Source: Rhodobacteraceae bacterium HLUCCO07 (GTDB taxonomy: Bacteria; Pseudomonadota; Alphaproteobacteria; Rhodobacterales; Rhodobacteraceae). Taken from it: 58,301 nucleotides of DNA. Under the pieces are notes generated by a model. The model saw only the letters and a list, made by a program, of their open reading frames with translations. It had not been told where the DNA came from and ran no database searches. The stretch covers positions 1 to 58,301 of the forward strand of contig LJSU01000018.1 in the NCBI GenBank assembly GCA_001314705.1, given 5' to 3'. The translations under genes and the position numbers were made by a program. Each line of letters begins with the position of its first letter. Position 1 is the stretch's first letter. This document shows, piece by piece, positions 24,809 through 33,462 of the stretch.

Positions 24809-25192
24809 TCAGATCGAAAGATCCCGCAAATCCCAGACCTCGGTCAGGGAACGCTCGCCGATCCGGACGAGCCGCGACAGGACCGCGGCCAGCGCCGCCT
24901 CGTCCCGCTGGTCGATACAGACGGTGACATCACCCGCAACCCTTGAGAGGAGATCCATGCCCACCTGCTCGGCTATGGCGATGATCAGGCGCGCGCTCCT
25001 GCGCATTTCCTGACGATCCTGCCCGCGATAGAGCTTTTCGGTATGCGCAAGGCGCAGCGCAAGCTCTTCCATCGCACGACAGACCACATCCTCCGCGGCA
25101 TTGTCGCCAAGCTGGCGATAAAGGTCGGCCAATTTCTCGGAATCCAGTTGAATCGCTTCATTCCTTGCCAGAACTGCAACCATTTCCAACAT
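24809..25192 (-). CDS. Hypothetical all-helical protein (127 aa)
   Basis: 127 residues starting MLEMVAVLARNEAIQ with GAGG upstream; a longer frame reaches 25294 but its first residues look unstructured. The visible part is alpha-helical with repeating Leu and Glu/Arg (KLADLYRQLGDNAAEDVVCR, SARLIIAIAEQVGMDL) and has no signal or membrane segment. It is divergent from the carbonic anhydrase gene and 73 nt upstream of the aminopeptidase on the same strand. No family was recognised; I recall similar short proteins in roseobacters without function. Confidence 0.65.
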   Translation of the reverse strand: MLEMVAVLARNEAIQLDSEKLADLYRQLGDNAAEDVVCRAMEELALRLAHTEKLYRGQDRQEMRRSARLIIAIAEQVGMDLLSRVAGDVTVCIDQRDEAALAAVLSRLVRIGERSLTEVWDLRDLSI

Positions 25193-25341
25193 CTCACCCT
25201 CATTCTTCCACGCCCCCACGGCGTGCGGAAAAGATGCGCGTTCGCGGTTCCCAAAAGGTTTATCCCGCCCCGCGATTTCCCTCGAATTCTTCAAGAATAC
25301 CGACTATTGAACGCAGGAACGACTTCCAGGATCAACTCTGC

Positions 25342-26001
25342 ATGGACGCCCTTATGCACAATGCGAAGCCTTTGCCGTCTTACCTCGCCAATCGTTACCA
25401 CGGTTGGAAGGCAACGACCTACAAGGACAACGCGGCGTGGTATCATCGCCTCGCGGACGAAGGTCAGCACCCCCGCGCGATGGTCATTTCATGCTGTGAC
25501 TCGCGGGTGCATGTCACGTCGATCTTCGGCGCCGATCAGGGCGAGTTCTTCATTCATCGCAACATCGCCAACCTCGTCCCGCCCTATCAGCCCGACGGCC
25601 AGCAGCACGGCACCTCCGCCGCCGTCGAATTTGCCGTGACCGCCCTCAAGGTCGCGCATGTCATCGTCATCGGGCATTCCAGTTGCGGGGGCGCAAAGGG
25701 CTGCCACGACATGTGCGCCGGCCACGCGCCGGAGCTCGAGGAAAAGACCAGTTTTCTGGGTCGCTGGCTCGACATACTGCGCCCGGGCTATGAACGGATC
25801 AAGGACATGCCGGAACAGGAACGCATGCAGGCCCTTGAAAAACAGGCCGTTCTGGTGTCGCTCGAAAACCTGATGACCTTCCCTTTCGTGAAAAGCGAGG
25901 TCGAATCCGATCACCTTTCGCTGCATGGGCTGTGGCACGACATCGGCGAGGGGCTGGTCGAACATTACCTGCCCGAGATCGACGCGTTCAGGGCCGTCTG
26001 A
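25342..26001 (+). CDS. Beta-class carbonic anhydrase
   Basis: 219 residues from MDALMHNAKPLPSYL. Zinc ligands are clear: CCDSRVH (C51 and D53 of C-x-D-x-R) and the H112/C115 pair in GHSSCGG. The fold motifs HRNIANLVPP and GTSAAVEFAV match beta-CA. It interconverts CO2 and bicarbonate in the cytosol, feeding carboxylases or pH control. A longer upstream frame overlaps the divergent hypothetical gene and has no support. An 18-base-arm hairpin follows the stop codon. Confidence 0.95.
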   Translation: MDALMHNAKPLPSYLANRYHGWKATTYKDNAAWYHRLADEGQHPRAMVISCCDSRVHVTSIFGADQGEFFIHRNIANLVPPYQPDGQQHGTSAAVEFAVTALKVAHVIVIGHSSCGGAKGCHDMCAGHAPELEEKTSFLGRWLDILRPGYERIKDMPEQERMQALEKQAVLVSLENLMTFPFVKSEVESDHLSLHGLWHDIGEGLVEHYLPEIDAFRAV

Positions 26002-26024
26002 GCCAGGTCCAGCCATCCGCGTCC

Positions 26025-26052
26025 GCCGGGCCCGCCACGTTCGGGGCCCGGC
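26025..26052. terminator. Convergent terminator hairpin
   Basis: GCCGGGCCC (26025-26033) is perfectly complementary to GGGCCCGGC (26044-26052), with an 10-base loop. It lies between the convergent carbonic anhydrase and acyl-CoA ligase genes, so it may end both transcripts; no strong T run is present. Confidence 0.5.
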
Positions 26053-26064
26053 ACCGCTTGCCGT

Positions 26065-27696
26065 TCAGCGCAGGTCTGGAAGCTGGTAATCGCCCAGGTT
26101 GTTGCGCAGCGTCAGTTTCGACACCTTGCCGGTGGCCGTCAGCGGCAATTCGTCAACCCAGATCACGTCGTCCGGCAATTGCCACTTGGCGAAATGCTCC
26201 GACATGTGGGCATGAAGCTCGTCGAGCCCCGGCTTCTCCTCACCCGCCGCAACGGCGACAAGAACCGGCCGCTCGTCCCATTTCGGATGCGGCACGGCGA
26301 TCACGGCCGCGTTGGCGACGCCGGGATGCGACATCGCCGCATTTTCCAGGTCGATCGAGGAAATCCACTCGCCGCCGGATTTCACCAGGTCCTTGGCACG
26401 GTCCTGAATGCACAGGAACCCGTCGGGCGTGATCGTGGCAATGTCACCCGTCCCGAACCAGCCCTCGGCGTCCATGGCCTCCTTGCTGGCTTCCTCGTTC
26501 TTGAAGTATCCCGAGATGATGGCATTGCCCCGCACGTAAAGCTCCCCGGCGGATTTGCCATCATGCGGCAGGCGATTGCCCTCTTCGTCCAAGATCTTGA
26601 GTTCGACACCGAAGACGCGGCGCCCCTGCGTCGCCTTCTTGTCGATCATCTGCTCGAACGGAAGGTCTTCGACCCATTTCGGCATGGTGCCATGCGTGCC
26701 GATGGGCGACATCTCGGTCATGCCCCAGGCGTGAACCACAGACACATCCATCTTCTCGAAATTCTCGATCATCGAGCGCGGCGCCGCGGAGCCGCCGACA
26801 ACCACGTGGCCAAAGCCCTCGGGCTTGCGGCCCTGGTTCTTGATCTCGCCCATCAGGCCCATCCAGACGGTCGGAACACCCCAGGCCGAATTGACCCCTT
26901 CGCTGTCCATCAGCTTGAACAGCGACGGCCCATCAAGCGCCCCGCCCGGCATGATCAGCGAATGGCCCATCAACGGTGCAAAATAGGGCAGCCCCCATGC
27001 GTTCACGTGAAAGAGCGGAACCACGGGCAGGATCTTGGACTCTTGCGGAAGGCTGACCCCCAGGGCCATCGCGACGTAAAGCGCGTGAAGCACGGTCGAG
27101 CGGTTGGAATAGAGCGCGCCCTTGGGATGGCCCGTCGTGCCCGAGGTATAACACAGGCCCGCGGCGGTGTTCTCGTCAAGCTCGGGCCATTGAATCGTAT
27201 CCGGCTGCTCGGCCAGAATTTCCTCGTAGCACAGCGCATTCAGGCTGTTCTCGGGCATATGCGCCCGGTCGGTCATGATGACATAGGTCATGTCCGAGGG
27301 CAGATGCTCTTTCACCGCCTCCAGGATCGGAACGAAGGTCGTGTCGACGAACAACATCCTGTCTTCGGCGTGATTCACGATATAGATCAGCTGTTCGGCC
27401 GACAGCCGCGGGTTGATGGTATGACAGATCGCACCCATCCCGGACACGGCGTAATAAAGCTCGAAATGGCGATAGCCGTTCCAGGCAAGCGTCGCCACGC
27501 GATCCCCGATCTCGATACCGCGCGCACCCAGCGCGTTGGCCAGCTGCGCCACGCGACCCGCGGTCTGGGCATAGGTCTGGCGGTGAATGTCACCTTCCGT
27601 GCGGGCGGAAACGATCTCGCCATCTGGGTGCATTTCGGCGGCGTAGGTCAGTATGTCACTGATCAGCAACGGGCGCTGCATCATCATGCCAAGCAT
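26065..27696 (-). CDS. AMP-dependent acyl-CoA ligase, DmdB/AlkK-like
   Basis: 543 residues of the adenylate-forming family. AMP-binding motif [18 protein letters not shown] and the PxxxxGK-type C-terminal lysine region ([11 protein letters not shown]) are present. The opening [16 protein letters not shown] and [16 protein letters not shown] are close to my memory of medium-chain ligases such as AlkK and the 3-methylthiopropionyl-CoA ligase DmdB of roseobacters. The true substrate (medium-chain fatty acid or methylthiopropionate) is not decidable here. It is divergent from a quinone oxidoreductase across the 18-bp tandem repeat. Confidence 0.9.
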   Translation of the reverse strand: MLGMMMQRPLLISDILTYAAEMHPDGEIVSARTEGDIHRQTYAQTAGRVAQLANALGARGIEIGDRVATLAWNGYRHFELYYAVSGMGAICHTINPRLSAEQLIYIVNHAEDRMLFVDTTFVPILEAVKEHLPSDMTYVIMTDRAHMPENSLNALCYEEILAEQPDTIQWPELDENTAAGLCYTSGTTGHPKGALYSNRSTVLHALYVAMALGVSLPQESKILPVVPLFHVNAWGLPYFAPLMGHSLIMPGGALDGPSLFKLMDSEGVNSAWGVPTVWMGLMGEIKNQGRKPEGFGHVVVGGSAAPRSMIENFEKMDVSVVHAWGMTEMSPIGTHGTMPKWVEDLPFEQMIDKKATQGRRVFGVELKILDEEGNRLPHDGKSAGELYVRGNAIISGYFKNEEASKEAMDAEGWFGTGDIATITPDGFLCIQDRAKDLVKSGGEWISSIDLENAAMSHPGVANAAVIAVPHPKWDERPVLVAVAAGEEKPGLDELHAHMSEHFAKWQLPDDVIWVDELPLTATGKVSKLTLRNNLGDYQLPDLR

Positions 27697-27791
27697 GGGG
27701 TTCTCTCTCCCTGTTTACGTCGTTTCGCGAAACTAGGCCCAACAAGGGGGATTCGAAAGCAAATTCAAGGCAGCCGCGGAAATTGCGGAAA

Positions 27792-27827
27792 ATGACGTTC
27801 CGGCATTTGATGACGTTCCGGCATTTG
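27792..27827. repeat. Perfect 18-bp tandem repeat between divergent promoters
   Basis: Two back-to-back copies of ATGACGTTCCGGCATTTG (27792-27809 and 27810-27827). The pair sits about 96 nt from the acyl-CoA ligase start and 82 nt from the quinone oxidoreductase start. It may be a doubled operator for a regulator or a recent duplication. Confidence 0.7.
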
Positions 27828-27908
27828 CAGGGCGCGGGGGTTGTCGCGCATACCCCGGGCTGCCTAGGCTGGATCGGGCGTAACAGGGGCGACAGGGAGA
27901 CAAGGCAC

Positions 27909-28877
27909 ATGAAGGCGATCATCTGCAGGGCATTCGGACCACTCGACGATCTCGAATACGGCGAGTTGCCCGACCCAGAACCCGGCAAGGGCGAGATCCT
28001 GATCAAGGTCGAGGCCGCGGGCGTGAATTATCCGGACGGGCTCCTGGTGCAGGGGCTTTACCAGATGAAACCCGAAACCCCGTTCACCCCGGGGATGGAA
28101 GCGGCTGGCACGGTCGAAACCGTGGGCGAGGGTGTGAGCGGGTTCAAACCCGGGGATCGCGTCGCCGGCAAGGGCGGGCTCGGATGCTATGCCGAGAAGG
28201 TGACGATGCCAGCCAACCAGTGCTTCGTGATGCCACAGGGCATGGATGCGGCCGATGCCTGCGCCCTCATGGTGGCCTATGGCACCTCGCACCATGCACT
28301 CAAGCAACGCGCGAATTTGCAGCCCGGCGAAACACTCGTGGTGTTCGGTGCATCCGGCGCGACCGGGATCGCGGCGGTGCAGATCGGCAAGATCATGGGC
28401 GCACGGGTGATCGGCGTGGCCTCGAGCGAAGAGAAACGCAAGCTGGCGCAAGAGGCCGGCGCGGACGAGGTGATCGGCTATGACAACCTCAAGGACGAGG
28501 TCAAGAAACTGACCGGCGGCAAGGGGGCGGATGTCTGCTATGACGTGGTGGGCGGCGATGCCTTTCACGCGGCCAGCCGGTTCATGGGCCGCAACGGTCG
28601 CCTTCTGGTCATCGGCTTTGCCGGGGGCGAGATCCCGAAGCTTCCCGTCAACCTCACCCTGGTCAAGGAATACAGCGTTGTCGGCGTCTTCTGGGGCAAC
28701 TTCACCATGCATGAACCCGAGGTCTATGCCGACAACATGAAAGAGCTGTTCGGCTGGTATGCCGAGGGCAAGGTGAAGCCCATGATCGAGGGGCGCTACC
28801 CGCTCAAGGACGCACCCAAGGTCCTCGAACGGGTGCTGGGACGCGGCGCCACGGGCAAGATCGTTCTCGTGCCGTAA
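27909..28877 (+). CDS. Zinc-independent quinone oxidoreductase (MDR family)
   Basis: 322 residues from MKAIICRAFGPLDD, preceded by GGAGACAAGG. The NAD(P)H-binding Rossmann motif reads FGASGATGIAAVQIGK, and RIGV-like cofactor region GARVIGVASSEEKRK follows; no zinc ligands of alcohol dehydrogenase are present, so it is a quinone or enoyl reductase type. Substrate unknown. Its divergence from the acyl-CoA ligase suggests a shared regulator and perhaps a common catabolic route; that is inference. Confidence 0.9.
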   Translation: MKAIICRAFGPLDDLEYGELPDPEPGKGEILIKVEAAGVNYPDGLLVQGLYQMKPETPFTPGMEAAGTVETVGEGVSGFKPGDRVAGKGGLGCYAEKVTMPANQCFVMPQGMDAADACALMVAYGTSHHALKQRANLQPGETLVVFGASGATGIAAVQIGKIMGARVIGVASSEEKRKLAQEAGADEVIGYDNLKDEVKKLTGGKGADVCYDVVGGDAFHAASRFMGRNGRLLVIGFAGGEIPKLPVNLTLVKEYSVVGVFWGNFTMHEPEVYADNMKELFGWYAEGKVKPMIEGRYPLKDAPKVLERVLGRGATGKIVLVP

Positions 28878-29046
28878 ACCGGCGCGGCGCCCGGGCCACG
28901 GCATGGCGCGCGACTTCGCGTTCGCCACCAGAGGTCGGGCGCGCGGGTCCGGACTGGCCCGGCATGTCCATTATGGAGTTCCATCGACGCGCCCTTTCTG
29001 AAATACCGACCGCGAGCAACCCGGAAAGCAGGTGACGGAGGGAAAG

Positions 29047-30012
29047 ATGACGGATGCTGCCGAGATCATTTCATCGGATCGGATTCCGGCCGGGCTCTTG
29101 CCGATCGTCTCGGCGCTCTGCACGGTGTCGCGCGACGTGGCCCGGATCATCGCCAGGGGCCCGCTGGCCGGGGCGCTGGGTGCCGGGGTCGGAGAGAACA
29201 CCGATGGCGACCAGCAAAAGGCGCTCGACGTCATGGCCGACGAGATGTTCATGGACGCGCTCGCCGCAACCGATGTGCGCTTCTATGCCAGCGAGGAACA
29301 GGAAGACGTCGAGGAACTGAACCCCGCGGGCCGCTACGCGCTGGCCATCGACCCGCTGGACGGGTCCTCCAATATCGATGTCAATGTTTCCATCGGCACG
29401 ATCTTCTCGATTTTCGAGGCCGAGGAGGACGCCGAGGCCAGCTTCCTGCGCAAGGCGCGCGATCAGATGGCAGGCGGATACGTGATCTACGGACCGTCCA
29501 CGGCGCTTGTCGTGACATTCGGCGATGGCACGATGATGTTCACGCTCGATCCCGAAAGCGGCCGGTTCATCCTGACCCGGGACAGGATGCGCATCGGCGA
29601 CAAGTCGAGCGAATTCGCGATCAACGCCTCGAACTATCGCCACTGGTCGCGGCCGGTGCGTGCCTTCATCGACGACTGCCTGGCCGGCGAGACCGGGCCC
29701 GCCGACCGGAACTACAACATGCGCTGGGTGGCCAGCCTCGTGGCCGAGGCCCACCGCATCCTGAGCCGGGGCGGCGTGTTCCTCTATCCCGGCGATGCGC
29801 GCCCGGGATACGGGAACGGGCGCCTGCGCATGGTCTATGAATGTGCGCCCATTGCCTTTCTGATCGAACAGGCCGGGGGCAGGGCCACGGATGGTCGCGC
29901 GCCGATCCTCGACCAGAGCGCCGGGGCGCTGCACGCGCGCACGCCCCTTGTTTTCGGACCGCCCGAACTGGTCGATCGCGTGGCGCGCTATCACGACCTG
30001 CCGGAGCATTAG
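29047..30012 (+). CDS. fbp: Class I fructose-1,6-bisphosphatase
   Basis: 321 residues from the ATG after GGAGGG; an upstream GTG at 29032 is less likely. The class I FBPase signature [20 protein letters not shown] is intact, with active-site [12 protein letters not shown] and [13 protein letters not shown]. The enzyme makes fructose-6-phosphate for gluconeogenesis or the Calvin cycle. It starts a same-direction set with fba, rpe, a thioredoxin-like gene and gph. Confidence 0.95.
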   Translation: MTDAAEIISSDRIPAGLLPIVSALCTVSRDVARIIARGPLAGALGAGVGENTDGDQQKALDVMADEMFMDALAATDVRFYASEEQEDVEELNPAGRYALAIDPLDGSSNIDVNVSIGTIFSIFEAEEDAEASFLRKARDQMAGGYVIYGPSTALVVTFGDGTMMFTLDPESGRFILTRDRMRIGDKSSEFAINASNYRHWSRPVRAFIDDCLAGETGPADRNYNMRWVASLVAEAHRILSRGGVFLYPGDARPGYGNGRLRMVYECAPIAFLIEQAGGRATDGRAPILDQSAGALHARTPLVFGPPELVDRVARYHDLPEH

Positions 30013-30277
30013 GGCCGGGGCGGTTGGCGCAGCCGCCACCCCGCGATTTGGGCGTTCGCGCCTGCCCGAAGTCATCCGCCCGGAAACAGGGGCCAATGCC
30101 CGGCAACGGCAGATTCGGCAAGAATTGGCGATGCGCTGTCGGTTGCCGGTGGCGAAACGCTTGCATCGGCGTTAATTCATGCGGGTGTGACGGATGGCTT
30201 CATCCATGTATCCTCGGCCCCGGGGCCCGTTTCCGGGAAGGCCGACCGAAATTGCTGCATGACGACAGGGACAGACA

Positions 30278-31333
30278 ATGGCACTCATTACGCTCAGACA
30301 ACTTCTCGATCACGCCGCCGAACAGGGCTATGGCGTGCCCGCATTCAACATCAACAACATGGAACAGGGCCTCGCCATCATGCGCGCGGCCGACAAGACG
30401 AACGCGCCGGTGATCATGCAGGCCAGCCGCGGGGCACGCGCCTATGCCGGTGACATCATGCTCAAGCACATGATCCAGGCCCTGTCCGAGATGTATCCGC
30501 ATATCCCGCTCTGCATGCATCAGGACCACGGCAACAACGAGGCGACGTGCCTTTCGGCGATCAGGCATGGCTTCACTAGCGTGATGATGGATGGATCGCT
30601 CGAAGCCGACATGAAAACGCCCGCCGACTGGGACTACAACGTCGATATCACCGCGCGCGTGGCGCGCATGGCACATTGGGTCGGGGCCAGCGTCGAGGGC
30701 GAACTGGGCGTTCTGGGCTCGCTGGAAACAGGAGAGGCGGCAGAGGAGGATGGATCGGGTGCCACCGGCAAGCTGTCGCACGATCAGCTTCTGACCGACC
30801 CCGACGAGGCGGCGGAGTTCGTGAAGCTGACCAGGGTGGACGCGCTGGCCATTGCCTGCGGCACCAGCCACGGGGCCTACAAGTTCAGCCAGAAACCCAC
30901 CGGCGAGACGCTGGCGATCAAGCGGATCGAAGAGATTCACGCCAAGATCCCGAACGTGCACCTTGTGATGCATGGCTCGTCGAGCGTACCGCAATACCTG
31001 CAAGACCTGATCAACGCGTATGGCGGCGAGATGCCCCAGACCTATGGCGTGCCCATCGAGGAGATCGAGCGCGGCATCAAGTCGGGCGTGCGCAAGGTCA
31101 ATATCGACACCGACAACCGCATGGCGCTGACCGGAACCTTCCGCAAGGTGGCGCAGGAAAAACCCAGGGAGTTCGACCCGCGCAAGTTCATGATCCCCGC
31201 GATGGAGGAGATGGAAAAGCTCTGCGCCGACCGGCTCGAACGCTTCGGCACGGCGGGCAATGCCAGCAAGATCAAGGTGATCGAACTGGATGAAATGGCC
31301 CGACGCTATGAGACCGGGTCGCTCGACCCGTGA
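30278..31333 (+). CDS. fba: Class II fructose-bisphosphate aldolase
   Basis: 351 residues. Class II features are clear: zinc-binding [30 protein letters not shown] and [14 protein letters not shown]. The longer, Calvin-type (CbbA-like) sequence with AFNINNMEQ at the N-terminus fits the family of photosynthetic and chemolithotrophic bacteria, which is also used in gluconeogenesis. It is 265 nt after fbp; the same-direction order suggests a joint function rather than a single tight operon. Confidence 0.95.
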   Translation: MALITLRQLLDHAAEQGYGVPAFNINNMEQGLAIMRAADKTNAPVIMQASRGARAYAGDIMLKHMIQALSEMYPHIPLCMHQDHGNNEATCLSAIRHGFTSVMMDGSLEADMKTPADWDYNVDITARVARMAHWVGASVEGELGVLGSLETGEAAEEDGSGATGKLSHDQLLTDPDEAAEFVKLTRVDALAIACGTSHGAYKFSQKPTGETLAIKRIEEIHAKIPNVHLVMHGSSSVPQYLQDLINAYGGEMPQTYGVPIEEIERGIKSGVRKVNIDTDNRMALTGTFRKVAQEKPREFDPRKFMIPAMEEMEKLCADRLERFGTAGNASKIKVIELDEMARRYETGSLDP

Positions 31334-31380
31334 GAGATGGCGGGCGCAGTCCCCGCCCCGCAGACAAGGAGACAAGGGCC

Positions 31381-32079
31381 ATGAGCTTTGACCGTTCCAT
31401 CAAGATCGCACCCTCGATCCTGAGCGCTGACTTCGCCGATTTCGGACGCGAGATCCAGGCGATCGAGGCACAGGGGGCCGATTGGGTGCATGTCGATGTG
31501 ATGGACGGGCATTTCGTGCCGAACCTCACTTTCGGCCCGCCCGCGGTCAAGGCGTTCCGCCCGCATGTGAAAACCTTCATGGACGTGCACCTGATGATCG
31601 CGCCGGTCGATCCTTACATCGAGGCCTATGCCGAGGCAGGCGCCGACATGATCACCGCGCATGTCGAGGCCGGGCCGCATATCCACCGCACCTTGCAGGC
31701 GATCAAGGCGACGGGCAGGATGGCGGGTGTGAGCCTCAACCCCGGCACTCCGGCCGAGGCGATCGTCGATGTGCTCGACCTGTGCGACATGGTGCTGGTG
31801 ATGACCGTGAACCCCGGCTTTGGCGGGCAGAGGTTCATCCACTCGGGCGTCGAGAAAACCCGCAAGATCCGGCAGATGATCGGCGATCGGCCGATCCATA
31901 TCCAGATCGACGGCGGCGTGACGCCGGAAACCGCGCCGCTGGTCGCGGCGGCGGGGGCGGATGTCCTCGTTGCCGGATCGGCGGTCTTCAAGGGCGGGTC
32001 GGTCGCGAATCCCGACGCTTACGGTGATAACATGCGCGCGATTCGTGACGCCGCCGAGAGCGCACGGCAAGCAGCATAA
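31381..32079 (+). CDS. rpe: Ribulose-phosphate 3-epimerase
   Basis: 232 residues starting [20 protein letters not shown] with AGGAGACAAGG upstream. Conserved active-site segments are [38 protein letters not shown] and IDGGVTPET. The TIM-barrel enzyme interconverts ribulose-5-P and xylulose-5-P. It is 47 nt after fba and 11 nt before the thioredoxin-like gene, so these are probably one operon. Confidence 0.96.
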   Translation: MSFDRSIKIAPSILSADFADFGREIQAIEAQGADWVHVDVMDGHFVPNLTFGPPAVKAFRPHVKTFMDVHLMIAPVDPYIEAYAEAGADMITAHVEAGPHIHRTLQAIKATGRMAGVSLNPGTPAEAIVDVLDLCDMVLVMTVNPGFGGQRFIHSGVEKTRKIRQMIGDRPIHIQIDGGVTPETAPLVAAAGADVLVAGSAVFKGGSVANPDAYGDNMRAIRDAAESARQAA

Positions 32080-32090
32080 GGAGAAGCATC

Positions 32091-32636
32091 ATGGCAGCCA
32101 CACCCCCGGCTTGCGATTTCGGATGGAAGGCCCCGGACTTCTCCCTTCCGGGCGTCGATGGAAAGACCCATTCGTTTGCCGACGTGTCAGGACCCAGGGG
32201 CACGCTCATCATGTTCATCTGCAATCACTGCCCCTATGTGAAGGCCGTGAAGGACAGGATCATCCGCGATGCGCGTGACCTTGAAAAGCTGGGCATCGGG
32301 GTGGCGGCGATCTCGTCGAACGACGCCGCGGCCTATCCTGCCGACAGTTTCGAGAAGATGAAGGAAGAGGGCTATCCCTTCCCTTACCTCTACGATGAAT
32401 CCCAGGACGTGGCGCGCGCCTATGATGCCGCCTGCACGCCCGACTTCTTCGGCTTCAACGCGGAAGGGGAATTGCAGTATCGCGGGCGGCTCGATGCCAG
32501 CCGCAGCGAGGCCGGGCCGCCGGACCTGCGGCGCGATCTCTACGAGGCGATGAAACTTGTCGCGGAAACGGGCCACGGGCCGGACGAGCAGATCCCCTCG
32601 ATGGGCTGTTCGATCAAGTGGAAGACGGATGCGTGA
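32091..32636 (+). CDS. Thioredoxin-like / AhpC-TSA family protein
   Basis: 181 residues with the thioredoxin fold opening WKAPDFSLPGVDGKTHSF, a CNHCPYVKA segment in the place of the redox Cys motif and PDFFGFNAEGELQYRGRLD as the partner region. This is the PRX-like1 subgroup of small peroxiredoxin-like proteins. A redox role alongside sugar-phosphate genes is unproven. The stop overlaps the GTG start of the phosphatase, so they are translationally coupled. Confidence 0.88.
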   Translation: MAATPPACDFGWKAPDFSLPGVDGKTHSFADVSGPRGTLIMFICNHCPYVKAVKDRIIRDARDLEKLGIGVAAISSNDAAAYPADSFEKMKEEGYPFPYLYDESQDVARAYDAACTPDFFGFNAEGELQYRGRLDASRSEAGPPDLRRDLYEAMKLVAETGHGPDEQIPSMGCSIKWKTDA

Positions 32637-33280
32637 CTTCCATCGTCTTCGACCTTGACGGCACGCTGGTCGACAGCGCACCGGACATCAGGGCCGCGGT
32701 CAACCGGATGCTTGCGACAGAGCGGCTTGCGCCGCTCGACCTGCCCACGGTGGTGTCGTTCATCGGCAACGGGTTGCCCGTGCTCGTTGAACGGGTGATG
32801 CGGCTGCGCGGCCTCGCCCCCGAACAGCACGAGGAACTGACGCGGCGGACACTCGATCTCTACAGCCGGGCCAGTGCCGATCTGACCCGGCCCTACCCCA
32901 ACATGATCGCGACGCTGGAAACGCTGGCCGACGCCGGATTCGCGCTTGGCGTCTGCACGAACAAGCCCGAAGCCCCGGCGCGCGACATCCTGCGCGCGCT
33001 CGACATGGAGCGGTTCTTCGGCGTGGTCGTGGGCGGCGACAGCCTGCCCGTGAAGAAACCCGATCCGGCACCGCTGCATCGCGCTTTCGAAACGCTGGGC
33101 AATGACGCGCGGCTTTACGTGGGCGACAGCGAGATCGACGCCGAAGCGGCCGAACGCGCGGGCGTGCCCTTTGCCCTTTTCACCCGTGGCTATCGCAAGG
33201 CGCCGGTGGAGACGCTGCCCCATGCCTTCCGCTTTGACGATTTTGCCGCGCTGCCGGGTTTCGCGCTGCACCACACCTGA
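32633..33280 (+). CDS. gph: Phosphoglycolate phosphatase-like HAD hydrolase
   Basis: 215 residues from a GTG overlapping the previous stop. The HAD motifs are DLDGTLVDS (Asp nucleophile), CTNKPEAPA, KKPDP and GDSEIDAEAAERAG. Sequence length and fold fit phosphoglycolate phosphatase (Gph/CbbZ), which detoxifies 2-phosphoglycolate. Such genes commonly follow Calvin-type gene sets. It is convergent with ccoS. Confidence 0.9.
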   Translation: MTSIVFDLDGTLVDSAPDIRAAVNRMLATERLAPLDLPTVVSFIGNGLPVLVERVMRLRGLAPEQHEELTRRTLDLYSRASADLTRPYPNMIATLETLADAGFALGVCTNKPEAPARDILRALDMERFFGVVVGGDSLPVKKPDPAPLHRAFETLGNDARLYVGDSEIDAEAAERAGVPFALFTRGYRKAPVETLPHAFRFDDFAALPGFALHHT

Positions 33281-33300
33281 CCGGTGCGGGATGAGCGGGA

Positions 33301-33459
33301 TCATTGCTTGGGTTTGTCGTCGTATTGATCCGACAGGATGCGCCGGGCATCGCCCTCGGGATCGTCATACTGGTTGCTGCGCACCGTGAAGACAAAGAAC
33401 AGGAGCCCGATCCCGCCAAGGATCAGGGAGATGGGGATCAGGACCGTCAGGACATTCAT
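33301..33459 (-). CDS. ccoS: cbb3 oxidase assembly protein CcoS
   Basis: 52 residues: one hydrophobic helix (MNVLTVLIPISLILGGIGLL) followed by the polar family motif NQYDDPEGDARRIL and QYDDKPKQ. CcoS is a small membrane protein needed for cofactor insertion into cbb3 oxidase. It lies 3 nt after the ccoI stop. Too short for standard ORF lists. Confidence 0.92.
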   Translation of the reverse strand: MNVLTVLIPISLILGGIGLLFFVFTVRSNQYDDPEGDARRILSDQYDDKPKQ

Positions 33460-33462
33460 CGC

